Origin: Treponema parvum
GTDB taxonomy: Bacteria > Spirochaetota > Spirochaetia > Treponematales > Treponemataceae
Length of the DNA stretch: 64,000 bases
Assembly: GCF_017893945.1 (NCBI RefSeq)
Contig: NZ_CP054257.1
Span: forward strand, 372,001-436,000
Direction of reading: 5' to 3'
The notes under the pieces were generated by a model. It had not been told where the DNA came from. It saw nothing but the letters and a program-made list of their open reading frames with translations, and did no database searches. Below are positions 9,117-17,584 of the stretch, piece by piece (position 1 is the first letter of the stretch; every line of letters starts with the position of its first letter). Position numbers and translations under genes: made by a program.

Positions 9117-9131
9117 GAGGCAATGCGGAAT
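9117..9131. repeat. Target-site duplication, right copy
   Basis: Exact second copy of GAGGCAATGCGGAAT (left copy at 7743-7757), directly abutting the right end of the insertion sequence. Confidence 0.75.
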
Positions 9132-9170
9132 ATAGAATATCATACGATCGTGTGTTATACTTGACATATT

Positions 9171-9833
9171 ATGGAAAATGCGGAAAAAACGATCCTGATT
9201 GCGGGAAAAGAAATGCCTGAGGCTAAAAATCTTGCGGACGGCTTTAAAAATTCGGAGCGCAATGCGTTTGCTGTAGGGCAAGACAATGTTTTATGGAATA
9301 AGTCTTCCGCTATTTCTTCGCGCTCTTTTGTTTTGCAATGCGCCAATAAGGCAGACGGTTTTTCCGAAGCCGTTTTGTATTTTGACGAAGGTTTTGTCTG
9401 CTCCAAATTTCCTGAAAACGACATACAGACTTGCACGCAGATATGCTGCGAGTATATTTTAGGCTATCAATATCTTACTGCGGAATTATTAAAACACTTT
9501 GAAAAACAAGGGGGAAAGATAGCCTTTATTTACGCTCCGCTTCCCAAAACCGCAGCGTTTGTAAATCCTTCCGTAAAGGCGGCGGCGTCCGCTTTTATTT
9601 CTTTTGCAAAAAGCACGGCGGAGCGATGCACATCCGGCGCTTCCACAGCGGTAGTTTTGGTTAAGGCCGACAGGGAAGACCGATACAAAGACGACGCCTC
9701 AATTTCCGAATGGCTCGGCCGGTATTTTGACGAAATCGATTCTCCCCAAAAAAAGCCGGATGCAAAGCGCCCTGCCGTATGGATAAAACCAGGCTCAAAG
9801 CCGCCGTTCGTGTTCCCCTTATTCCCCCGCTGA
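9171..9833 (+). CDS. Degenerate short-chain dehydrogenase-like protein, function unknown
   Basis: 220 residues. The layout recalls the SDR Rossmann fold: a first strand TILIAGKEMPEAKNLADG, a helix-strand pair resembling the SDR catalytic strand (YLTAELLKHFEKQGGKIAFI), and a segment where the catalytic YxxxK helix would sit (PSVKAAASAFISFAKSTAER). The glycine-rich nucleotide loop, the NAG motif and the catalytic Tyr-Lys pair are all missing, so enzymatic activity is unlikely. No Shine-Dalgarno is seen; a TATACT lies 9 nt before the ATG. It lies between the insertion sequence and pgi, which is convergent. I recognise no closer family. Confidence 0.5.
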   Translation: MENAEKTILIAGKEMPEAKNLADGFKNSERNAFAVGQDNVLWNKSSAISSRSFVLQCANKADGFSEAVLYFDEGFVCSKFPENDIQTCTQICCEYILGYQYLTAELLKHFEKQGGKIAFIYAPLPKTAAFVNPSVKAAASAFISFAKSTAERCTSGASTAVVLVKADREDRYKDDASISEWLGRYFDEIDSPQKKPDAKRPAVWIKPGSKPPFVFPLFPR

Positions 9834-9890
9834 ACTGTTCCATAATCTAATTAGAATTTGCCGTTTTGCGGTGAATCTGAGCGTGCGCCG

Positions 9891-11465
9891 TCAAAGAAGA
9901 TCCGAATAGGCTTTTAAAACCTCATCGCCTTCACAACCGTTTAAAACCTTTGTCGCCAAAGTTTTGCCCAACTGAACTCCTTCCTGATCAAAAGAATTTA
10001 TGTTCCACAAAAATCCTTCAAACATTATTTCATTTTCAAAGTGGGCAAGAAGCGCACCCAAAGTTTTGGGCGTAAGCCGATCGGCAAAAAGCAATGATGA
10101 AAAACGTCCGCCTTCAAACTGCTTATTCGCGTTGTTATCGTCCTTTCCGCGGGCAAACGCCACTATCTGGGCGCTCAGGTTTGCAAGAAGCTTGGTTTGG
10201 CTGAAAGAACCCTTTATTTCAATATCCGTTTTGCGCTGCGACTCTTTAAATCCTACAAATTTTATCGGACATATATTCGTGCCCTGGTGAAGCAGCTGAT
10301 AAAAAGAATGCTGTCCGTTTGTTCCGGGCTCTCCGAAGATGATGGGCTCTGTCGAATAGCCTATGGGCTTTCCGTCTCGGTTGACGTGCTTTCCGTTGCT
10401 TTCCATGGCAAGCTGCTGCAAGTGCGCGGGAAAGCGGAGCAGCGCCTGAGAATAAGGCAGGATCGCCGTAACGGGAAGATCGAGTATGTTGCGCAGATAT
10501 ATGCTTATAAGAGCGTCCAAAAGACTTGCGTTTTTAGTGATGTCTTTTTCAAGCGCAAGAACATCCGCTTCATGCGCGCCTTCAAGGATTTTGCTGAAAA
10601 CTTCATATCCGAAAGCGACGGAGAGAATTACGCCGCCTACCGCACTGGACGCACTGTAGCGTCCGCCTATAAAATCGTCCATAAAAAAAGCTTTTATAAA
10701 GTCCGGAGAAGACGCGAGCGGACTTGTGTCGCTGGTTACTGCCACAATGTGTTTTTTTGCGTCGAAACCCGGGATATTTTTATTTTTCATTGCGTTGATG
10801 ACGAACATTTGGTTTGTGAGCGTTTCCAAGGTGGTTCCGCTTTTTGAAACAAGGACGAACAAAGTGGTTTCAATGTTTACGCGGGACATAACTTCCGCAG
10901 CGTCGTCGGGATCTACGTTGCTGATAAATTCAGCGTTCAACTGCTTTATTCCGGCTTCGCTGCAATACCCTTTTAATGCGATGTAGAGCGCTCTCGGCCC
11001 AAGATCGGAACCGCCTATTCCTATCTGACATACGGTATCAAACGCTTTTCCCGTGGAGCCCCTTATCTTACCGCTTCGGACGTCTTCGGAAAAATCTTTG
11101 ATTTTTTTAAGTTCGTCAAGATAAAATTTTGCCTTATCCTTACCGTCAATGATCACCTTTTCGGAAAGGACTTGCCCTCTTGCCAGTTGGTGCAATACGC
11201 TGCGTCCTTCGCCGGTATTGATAATATCCCCTTTTAAAAGGCTTTTGTATTTTTCGATAACTTCCTGTTCTTCGCTTAACTGCTGCAATACGGACAGGAT
11301 TTTTTCGTCAACCGGCATGGCCGCATAGGAATATGTTAATCCGCCGCCCTGTTTTGCGATATATTTTTTTATCCGTTCTTTTGTAAGACCCGTTTTTATA
11401 TTGAACGGTTTCAGACTTTTGAGTTTGCCGAAGGACTGCGTCGCGTCAAGATTGTTATATTCCAT
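9891..11465 (-). CDS. pgi: Glucose-6-phosphate isomerase
   Basis: 524 residues; interconverts glucose-6-phosphate and fructose-6-phosphate in glycolysis and gluconeogenesis. Motifs: GIGGSDLGPRALYIAL, the phosphate-binding loop VSKSGTTLETLTNQ, ESNGKHVNRDG, and FGEPGTNGQHSFYQLLHQGT with the catalytic His region. The length and motif order fit the bacterial/eukaryotic PGI family rather than the short or cupin types. A GGAGG ribosome site precedes the ATG. About 218 bp separate its start from the toxin-antitoxin genes, which are transcribed in the same direction. Confidence 0.96.
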   Translation of the reverse strand: MEYNNLDATQSFGKLKSLKPFNIKTGLTKERIKKYIAKQGGGLTYSYAAMPVDEKILSVLQQLSEEQEVIEKYKSLLKGDIINTGEGRSVLHQLARGQVLSEKVIIDGKDKAKFYLDELKKIKDFSEDVRSGKIRGSTGKAFDTVCQIGIGGSDLGPRALYIALKGYCSEAGIKQLNAEFISNVDPDDAAEVMSRVNIETTLFVLVSKSGTTLETLTNQMFVINAMKNKNIPGFDAKKHIVAVTSDTSPLASSPDFIKAFFMDDFIGGRYSASSAVGGVILSVAFGYEVFSKILEGAHEADVLALEKDITKNASLLDALISIYLRNILDLPVTAILPYSQALLRFPAHLQQLAMESNGKHVNRDGKPIGYSTEPIIFGEPGTNGQHSFYQLLHQGTNICPIKFVGFKESQRKTDIEIKGSFSQTKLLANLSAQIVAFARGKDDNNANKQFEGGRFSSLLFADRLTPKTLGALLAHFENEIMFEGFLWNINSFDQEGVQLGKTLATKVLNGCEGDEVLKAYSDLL

Positions 11466-11683
11466 AAACCCTCCGAAGTTAATGAAAAACGTTTACGTGT
11501 AAAGCAATATTCACAGATACTGTTATATACTATGGACAAGTATATACTTGAAAGCCGTAAATGTCATCCGTGAAATTGTGCGTGTTGCGCGACCGGCTTG
11601 ACGCGTCGAGTGTGACTGGTATAACACAGTACAGATGGGCGGGCATAATTGTCATTCTTTGCGGCGCAAATACTGCACGATGT

Positions 11684-12013
11684 TTACACAGTCGCCGTTT
11701 TTTTTACGAAAGGCAGTGTTTCAAATGTCTTATTTTCCAGCATACTGATTAAACGGCAAGCCGTACCGGTGGGGCTATTGGTTCCTTTTTCCCATGCTTC
11801 CACCGTTTTACTTGAAACGCCCATGTAATTGGCAAACAAAACCTGTGTCATTCCGACGGAAATTCTTATCTGCTTTATTTCAGCGTTGTCATATTTTTTT
11901 ACAGGCTGAATTTCATAAACTGTCTTACGGCCTTTTAATTTACCCCGCTCAATTGCAACAGCTTCATTTAATCCTGTCATTAGGTTCTCAAAAAATTCAC
12001 TCATATTCTTCAC
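11684..12013 (-). CDS. HigA-like antitoxin with XRE helix-turn-helix
   Basis: 109 residues. The C-terminal half is a Cro/C1-type DNA-binding domain (IKQIRISVGMTQVLFANYMG followed by VSSKTVEAWEKG), and the N-terminal ~45 residues probably contact the toxin. It is the second gene of a toxin-first pair, as in HigBA-2/COG2944 antitoxins, and overlaps the toxin gene by 17 bp. GGAG precedes the ATG, so it has its own strong translation start, as expected for an antitoxin made in excess. It probably represses the promoter at 12368-12396 through the palindrome there. Confidence 0.85.
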   Translation of the reverse strand: MKNMSEFFENLMTGLNEAVAIERGKLKGRKTVYEIQPVKKYDNAEIKQIRISVGMTQVLFANYMGVSSKTVEAWEKGTNSPTGTACRLISMLENKTFETLPFVKKTATV

Positions 12014-12356
12014 TCCGATTTTTTGCAGCTTCTGTTCTCAAAACGCCGATGATCTTTTTTACTGCATGTTTTTCCGCATCGGACAAATTCGGCTTTTCTT
12101 CTTTTGAAAAAACATGAATCAGATAAATTTTTTCAAAAGCTGCAAAATCGACATAACAAACTCTGGCGCTTCCGCTTTTGCCTTTACCTTTAAAAGCAAA
12201 CCGGAGCTTTTTCAAACCGCCTGTTCCGACCATTATATTTCCTGCATCCGGATTTTTGATAAGAAATTGCTGTAATTCGGCCAAATCATTATCGTTAAAT
12301 CCAAGCGCAAACCATCTTTTTGTAAACGAGGGAGTTTCTATAAATTCTCTTTGCAC
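11997..12356 (-). CDS. HigB/RelE-family toxin
   Basis: 119 residues of RelE/ParE fold type. The region GTGGLKKLRFAFKGKGKSG followed by ARVCYVDF matches the HigB-2 (COG4737) signature; these toxins cleave mRNA on the ribosome. The only suitable start is GTG at 12356: an in-frame stop lies three codons upstream, and the nearby ATG is in another frame. No clear Shine-Dalgarno is present, whereas the antitoxin has one, which would keep toxin synthesis low. The antitoxin follows with a 17-bp overlap. The pair lies upstream of pgi in the same orientation and next to phase-variable lipoprotein genes. Confidence 0.85.
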   Translation of the reverse strand: MQREFIETPSFTKRWFALGFNDNDLAELQQFLIKNPDAGNIMVGTGGLKKLRFAFKGKGKSGSARVCYVDFAAFEKIYLIHVFSKEEKPNLSDAEKHAVKKIIGVLRTEAAKNRSEEYE

Positions 12357-12367
12357 TTTTCATATCG

Positions 12368-12396
12368 AATATACCCTATAAAATAGGGGTTGTCAA
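12368..12396 (-). promoter_or_regulatory. higBA promoter with palindromic operator
   Basis: On the minus strand TTGACA (12391-12396), a 17-bp spacer and TATATT (12368-12373), a near-consensus promoter. The spacer contains a perfect inverted repeat CCCTAT-AAA-ATAGGG (12374-12388), placed where a bound antitoxin would block RNA polymerase. The predicted leader before the GTG is only about 5 nt. Confidence 0.75.
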
Positions 12397-12476
12397 TTTA
12401 TTCTCAAGGTTTAGCTTCGGCGACCGTATGTTGCCTTTTCATTAAACGGCAAGCCGGCAAAAACATGCTCTGTCGG

Positions 12477-14583
12477 CTACTCCTGCCACACTAAGCGGAA
12501 GCCCATAGAAGAAGCCGCCGTACTGGCACTATCATAGTCCCGCTTACCGGTCATACATTCGTAAACGGCGTCTACCTTATTTTTTGACCAATAGCCGCCG
12601 CGCAAAACGCGTTTTGTATCGGAAGATAAGGAGGAGCCAGTCGGATCCGTTACCGGACCGGATGATATCGTTGCAGAATATCTATCCCAGCACCATTCGG
12701 CGACGTTGCCGCTCATATCGTAGATATCCAGTTTATTCGGATCTTTGGTTTTAACATCAGCTAAATCGGGTACGGACGGATTCTGTTCTACAAAACCTGT
12801 ACCGTTGTAATACTTGTTAAAGACCGCAACCCGTGCAGTTTCGGCGCGTAAAGTTTCATAAGTTTCACCTGACGGCGGCATTGCCACACTTTGAAAGCCG
12901 ATGGGCTTTTTTGCTCCGCTTGCAGAATTCAAATTGGTCAAATACACGCTGCCGTAATTTTCCGCATTGGTGCTGTCGTTACCCTGATAGCGGGCGGCGT
13001 ATTCCCATTCGGCTTCGGTCGGTAAACGGTAGCCTTTTTTGGTTAAATCGCACACAATGTAATCGTCATCGGAATCGCCGATGCTTTTTACTATCGTATG
13101 GGTTTGAGAATTAGTGTAAACGCATTGCGTAGTGTTTCCGAATTTTGCTTCGGTATACGCATTGCACCATACAACATAGTCACGCCAGCTTACACCTGAT
13201 ATCGGTTTATTACTATCCGGCATATTGCCTTCTTGATAGTCAAACTCATATTCTCTATCTTTTGCCCATTTGTATATGGTATTCCATAACTCTGTCGTTA
13301 CTTCATGTTCTCCGATTGTGTATTCGCTCAAAGTGACGGTACGCCCTTCAGGGAAAACACCGCGCCAGAGCGTATCCGATCCATCCTTTGTAGGCAATTG
13401 ATAAGATATATCCTTTCCGACAATACTTGCTTCAGGTATTTTTTTACCTAAAGAAGCAGGAACCTGTTTGGCTGTTGCGTATACAATAGTATCTTCTTCA
13501 AAGGTATCACCGTTAAGCAGTTCGTTTCCTCCCGCACCATTTTTCCATGCGGAAAACATAAATCCTGCTTCGTAACCGGTTATTTTTTTCTTTGCCAAAA
13601 CCGCTATATATTCCCACTTTGTTCCGTATGCAATATTGGAAATAGTTTTATCAGAAGCTATATGGACATGACCATCGCCCTCTACAGTTATCGTTATTTT
13701 TTCGGGATGACTTACTGCATATATGATCATGTCTTCACCCAACGGAACATTATCCTGTAAAGGTCTGCCGTTTGCACTACCTCTTCTCCATTCTTTTAAC
13801 TTATAATTTGAATGAACAGAAATTTGATCTTTCGCTTTTTCCTTAACGATACGCCATTGTGTTCCTCTGGGTACTTTCAGCTGTGGTGCATTTACAGTAA
13901 CATGACTGTCGCCTTGAATAGTCAAAGTTATATCAACAATTTTTGTTTCAACAAAAATTGTTGCATTATCGTCAAACGGAGTTGTATACAAATCATCCAA
14001 AACCGCACCCGAAGCATCCGTAAGATGCCAATTTTTCAGTTCATGATCCTTTTTATATTTATCGATTTTCTCTTCCGCAAGCGATTTAATTTGCTTCCAC
14101 TGTTTGCCCTTGACCGGTGTAATTGTGGGATCCACACCTTTTAATATAACGCCTTCATCACCCTTGATCGTTATCGTAATCTTAGGCTCAGGAGGCGTTG
14201 AAGTTTGTATCGTTACGGCGAAAACCGTTGTAGGTTCATTAAACAGGTGGCCGTCAGGTATTTCTTCTCCCAATTCGTTGTTGAAATTCCATTTGTCTAT
14301 TTTGTAATGTTCGTCGCAGGTAATTTTATCTTCCGCTTCGGTTTTCAGCTCATACCATGTTTTGGTGCCTTTCTCAACTTCAAACGTATGGGTCGGCTTC
14401 AACGTAACATGCTCATCCCCCGCAACGGTTATCGTTATTTGTGCGGGCGTTGAGCCGCCGCTTTCGCCGCCCGGCGAGGGGGGGGACGGACGGCGTCGGG
14501 GTGGTTTCGGCTGGATTGCTGCAGCCCGTTAAAAATGCCGTAAGCGCTATAACGGTCGTTACAATCAATAATAATTTTTTCAT
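12477..14583 (-). CDS. Phase-variable lipoprotein with four internal repeats and an FGE-sulfatase (SUMF1) domain; frame broken at a poly-C run
   Basis: The start at 14583 (GGAGGT ribosome site) encodes MKKLLLIVTTVIALTAFLTG followed by the lipobox Cys. After about 15 more residues the frame meets a run of eight C (14478-14485) and then stops at 14413. The rest reads openly in another frame to 12477. With seven or ten C the two parts join in frame to a ~702-residue protein, so this copy is OFF or miscalled by one base. The body has four ~85-residue repeats with the pattern TITxxGDxHV...GTxWxxI...A..KI...W, then an FGE-sulfatase/SUMF1 domain (GYRLPTEAEWEYAAR, DMSGNVAEWCWD, final MGFRLVWQE). These domains are C-type-lectin-like folds; enzymatic function is not implied. 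The upstream lipoprotein gene has a matching tract. Confidence 0.75.
14478..14485 (-). repeat. Homopolymeric C8 tract (G8 on plus strand) inside a lipoprotein gene
   Basis: Eight consecutive G on the plus strand, about 33 codons after the start of the FGE-sulfatase lipoprotein. At this length the signal peptide frame ends 20 codons later; removing one base or adding two restores a ~700-residue protein. Poly-G/C runs drive slipped-strand phase variation in treponemes, for example upstream of tpr genes in T. pallidum. Confidence 0.8.
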
Positions 14584-14635
14584 AATCTTTCGTACCTCCA
14601 GGTGCAAAGTCCGCCTTTGTGCAGATAACGGGTTT

Positions 14636-16168
14636 TCAATACGATTCGGGCTTGACCGATATGTCGACGGTATCGGATTTCCCCATAAACTGCATAGAAA
14701 TTATTAAATTTTCTTCGTCTTTATTTTTTTGGAGACTTAATCGCTCGACAAGGATATCGGGTTCTGATGCCGAGTTCGTTTTCAAAAGGAATTGATTGCC
14801 GGAAGCCGGTTTACAATTTGAATAAGCTCTACCGTTTAATCTAAGATAATAGCCGGAAGAATCCTCATCTGTAAGAGTATCATTTATCTCAAACCAATTG
14901 TCATAATTATCGTGGATAGTTGCTTCTTTTTTTTGTATCAAAACAGTATTAATGAGACGGTTAAGCCATTTTTGCTTCGTTCCGCCGCCGCTTCCGATTT
15001 TGCGTATTTCAAACACAAATTCGTTCTTTACCGTTTCGGGTTTGATTTTTTTAAATCCGCTGCGCGTTACCATGTGGAGTTTCGATATTTCATGAGCAGA
15101 CGGTGCTGCCTGTGCTACCAAGTCCTTTGTCGCAATATAATAGTCTACGGTAAGCGTACCTTCATAATCATCGGCCTTAATCCCGCCGTTTCGAATATTA
15201 TATACGCCGGCGGTAATATCTTTAATTTCGAGATGTCCGTTTCCTTTCGTGGCATACAGATTTACATAATGCGAAATCTTACTTTCATCAAATATATCAC
15301 CGGCTACCTGTGCTACCATAGCAAAAGCATATACTCCCGAAGCAAAACTTCCGGGATCCGTTTTTATAAAACTTTCATCATTTTTTACTTTTTCGAGTAT
15401 ATGATCAAACACATCTTTTTCAGTAAAGTACGGCTTCGTCAGCGACTCCTTGGATCGAGTAAAATCCTTGCATTCCTTTTCCGTTACCGTATCCGATCCA
15501 TCGGCAGCCTTTTTATGATTTTTTACCGTGTACACAGGTACGATTTTAATTTTATCCGTTCCCTCTTTTGCAAGGGTAGCTTCCAGTTTATAATAGTCAC
15601 AATCGCCGAGTGTAACGGAAGTTCCGTTTGCAAGAGAAAAAGCAAGCGGCGCTTTAAAAAAGTCCGCAATAGTTGGATACGCTTCCGCAATATATTTTTC
15701 GATTGAAAGGTTCCTCTCAATACCCTCGTCGAGCTTTAACTCGCCCTTGCCGTCATTAGAATTTATAGACCACGGTTGGGAGGCATAAGGATTGGCAAAG
15801 CCGTTTACGGCCATTTCTTTGTCGAAAGGATTTCCATTTTTCGTACCCTTTACTTTTACGGTAAACGTTCCCGCTTCATCATCATAGGCGGTAACGTCTT
15901 TTTGCGTAAATACAATTGCAGGAACGGCAGAAGATCCCGAAGTGATTTTTTGCTCTGCTTCAAATGCGGATTGCTTCCCCTTTGTCAAGCCGAACGCCTC
16001 AAGCACGTCCGCTTCGACCAATTCATACGGATTTTGCGGAACGGCGGGATTTGTTCCTGGATTTTCGGTCAATTCGACATGGGGGGGGGTAGACGACGCC
16101 TGCTGGCAACCGTTTGTCAACAACACGGCAAGCAACATCGGTAATAAGCATATCGCTGATCTTTTCAT
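14636..16168 (-). CDS. Lipoprotein of unknown function with in-frame poly-C tract
   Basis: 510 residues. The N-terminus MKRSAICLLPMLLAVLLTNG runs into the lipobox Cys at residue 21. I chose ATG 16168 because AGGAA lies about 6 nt upstream; the codon two triplets earlier is TTG. Seven residues after the Cys lies a run of nine C (coding Thr-Pro-Pro-His), here in frame, so this copy is ON. The mature part is polar and shows no domain I recognise; it may be exposed on the cell surface or in the periplasm. It lies about 50 bp upstream of the frame-broken SUMF1 lipoprotein in the same direction, probably in one operon. Confidence 0.75.
   Translation of the reverse strand: MKRSAICLLPMLLAVLLTNGCQQASSTPPHVELTENPGTNPAVPQNPYELVEADVLEAFGLTKGKQSAFEAEQKITSGSSAVPAIVFTQKDVTAYDDEAGTFTVKVKGTKNGNPFDKEMAVNGFANPYASQPWSINSNDGKGELKLDEGIERNLSIEKYIAEAYPTIADFFKAPLAFSLANGTSVTLGDCDYYKLEATLAKEGTDKIKIVPVYTVKNHKKAADGSDTVTEKECKDFTRSKESLTKPYFTEKDVFDHILEKVKNDESFIKTDPGSFASGVYAFAMVAQVAGDIFDESKISHYVNLYATKGNGHLEIKDITAGVYNIRNGGIKADDYEGTLTVDYYIATKDLVAQAAPSAHEISKLHMVTRSGFKKIKPETVKNEFVFEIRKIGSGGGTKQKWLNRLINTVLIQKKEATIHDNYDNWFEINDTLTDEDSSGYYLRLNGRAYSNCKPASGNQFLLKTNSASEPDILVERLSLQKNKDEENLIISMQFMGKSDTVDISVKPESY
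16081..16089 (-). repeat. Homopolymeric C9 tract (G9 on plus strand) inside a lipoprotein gene
   Basis: Nine consecutive G on the plus strand, a few codons after the lipobox of the 510-residue lipoprotein. The present length keeps the frame open. Gain or loss of one base would shift it and truncate the protein. Confidence 0.8.
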
Positions 16169-16487
16169 TATCAATTCCTGTTAATTTAAAATAATCCTGA
16201 ATTTTAAGACTTGTTTATTTTAAGTCTTACCATAATAAACTGTGCGCAATGAGCGCACTAATTGCACTCGGTCTAAAATTGAAATTTTCTCCCTCGTGCA
16301 ATTTTAAGGAACGTTTTAAAATGCAGTTACTACAGACAAGCACAAATTTTTAAATAAGAAGTAAAGATATTAGAGATAATTTTACACAAAGAGCGCGAAA
16401 AGTCAATAGTTCGGTTCAGGCCGCAGTTAGGACTGCGGTTCAGAGGTAATATTGCCGAAAACTGCGATTTTACATATTATAGGAAAC
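16169..16487. other. 319-bp intergenic region with three perfect hairpins
   Basis: No gene is seen. It separates the minus-strand lipoprotein operon from the plus-strand Nudix gene. It holds TAAGACTT (16205-16212) paired with AAGTCTTA (16222-16229), GTGCGC (16242-16247) paired with GCGCAC (16253-16258), and CCGCAGT (16421-16427) paired with ACTGCGG (16432-16438). The first lies within 60 bp of the lipoprotein start and could be an operator. The GTGCGC palindrome recurs at 19874 and 26199. Confidence 0.5.
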
Positions 16488-17063
16488 ATGATGGCTGAAA
16501 CCATAAACAACGATTTTTTATTTTGTCCCAAGTGCGGCGGAAAAAACGTTCAATACGCCGACGATAGAAAATGGAATTGTCCCGACTGCGGCTTTAAACT
16601 GTACAACAATGTCGCCGCAGCCGTAGGGCTTGTGATCACGGATGAAAAGGGCGGCGTGATTTTTGAAGTTCGTGCAAAAGAACCGAAAAAAGGATTTCTC
16701 GCTCTGCCCGGCGGATTTTGCGACCCCGGCGAGACAGCCGAAGAAGCCGCCGTTCGCGAATGCAGGGAAGAGCTCGGCGTCGAACCTGAAAAGGTATCCT
16801 ATCTGTGCAGTTTTCCCAATATTTATGATTACAAGGGCATCAGATACAAGACCTGTGATCTGTTTTTTGTTGCAAAGATGGGACTTTCAAAGTCCGCTTC
16901 TCTTGTGGACAGCATGCATATTCAAGACACGGAAGTTACAAAACTCGTTTCAAAACAAGTTTACAGCGAAAGTGACATAGACAAACTTCCACTGGCTTTT
17001 GAGTCTGCAAAAAAAACTTTGCGCTTTTGGCTTTCAAGTGCTAAGGCCGATAAGCAGGAGTAA
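16488..17063 (+). CDS. Nudix hydrolase with N-terminal zinc ribbon
   Basis: 191 residues. An N-terminal zinc ribbon (CPKCGG and CPDCG) is followed by a Nudix domain whose box reads GGFCDPGETAEEAAVRECRE followed by ELG, matching GX5EX7REUXEEXGU. Such proteins hydrolyse nucleoside diphosphates linked to another group; the zinc ribbon recalls NudC-like NADH pyrophosphatases and other DUF4743-type Nudix proteins. The exact substrate is unknown. The ATG at 16488 is preceded by AGGA; an upstream in-frame TTG lacks a ribosome site. The next gene follows after 8 bp, suggesting an operon with aroDE and rpiA. Confidence 0.88.
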   Translation: MMAETINNDFLFCPKCGGKNVQYADDRKWNCPDCGFKLYNNVAAAVGLVITDEKGGVIFEVRAKEPKKGFLALPGGFCDPGETAEEAAVRECREELGVEPEKVSYLCSFPNIYDYKGIRYKTCDLFFVAKMGLSKSASLVDSMHIQDTEVTKLVSKQVYSESDIDKLPLAFESAKKTLRFWLSSAKADKQE

Positions 17064-17071
17064 ACTGAAAA

Positions 17072-17584
17072 TTGAATGCTTATGTCGTTTTACCGGCAGT
17101 CTTAGGTTTTGCCGGATGTTTTTCGGTCATGGTTTCCGTCCCGCTGCGAAGTAAAAAATATGTTGTAAAGGCGGGCAAGTGTGTTTTACCTCTCAGACGG
17201 GGGAACGCTTTGGCCGCTAAACTCAGCTTTTTAACGTGTGTTTTGCTCGTTTCGCTTTCTTTGCTCGGGAGGCTTTCCTTTTTAATAAATTGTATAGTAT
17301 GCGCTACGGGAATTTTAGGCTGCGAGATAACGGCTCGCAGTTTATTCATAAAAAAGTTCAAAGGCGTTTATGAAAACGGAATTTTCATAAACTATCCGTT
17401 CATATCATACGACGACATATACAGCATACCTGCATTTTTGTGGGAAGATTCCGCCGAGGCCCTTAAAGGCAAAACCTCACTGCAGATTGTCTTAAATAAC
17501 GGAAAGAATATTACGCTTTTCTTTGAAAGCGAAGAGGAATTTTCAAAAGTAATTCCTTACTTATCCACAGGAGTTCATCGATGA
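17072..17584 (+). CDS. Small membrane protein with C-terminal PH-like domain
   Basis: 170 residues. Two hydrophobic segments (about residues 3-20 and 48-75) are followed by a soluble part with alternating strands (GVYENGIFINYPFISYDDIY ... LQIVLNNGKNITLFF), which resembles bacterial PH-like domains. The start is TTG at 17072 with GGAG 11 nt upstream; the first good ATG would remove the first membrane segment. The stop overlaps the aroDE start in an ATGA. Function unknown; it is cotranscribed with Nudix and shikimate genes. Confidence 0.6.
   Translation: MNAYVVLPAVLGFAGCFSVMVSVPLRSKKYVVKAGKCVLPLRRGNALAAKLSFLTCVLLVSLSLLGRLSFLINCIVCATGILGCEITARSLFIKKFKGVYENGIFINYPFISYDDIYSIPAFLWEDSAEALKGKTSLQIVLNNGKNITLFFESEEEFSKVIPYLSTGVHR

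Noticed and set aside
10197..10847. Open frame of 216 residues opposite pgi
   Set aside because: pgi is certain from several motifs; this frame shows no family and no start signal.
14912..15706. Open frame of 264 residues on the plus strand opposite the lipoprotein gene
   Set aside because: Rich in Phe, Tyr, Arg and Ile as expected for an antisense shadow; the minus-strand frame has signal peptide, lipobox and ribosome site.
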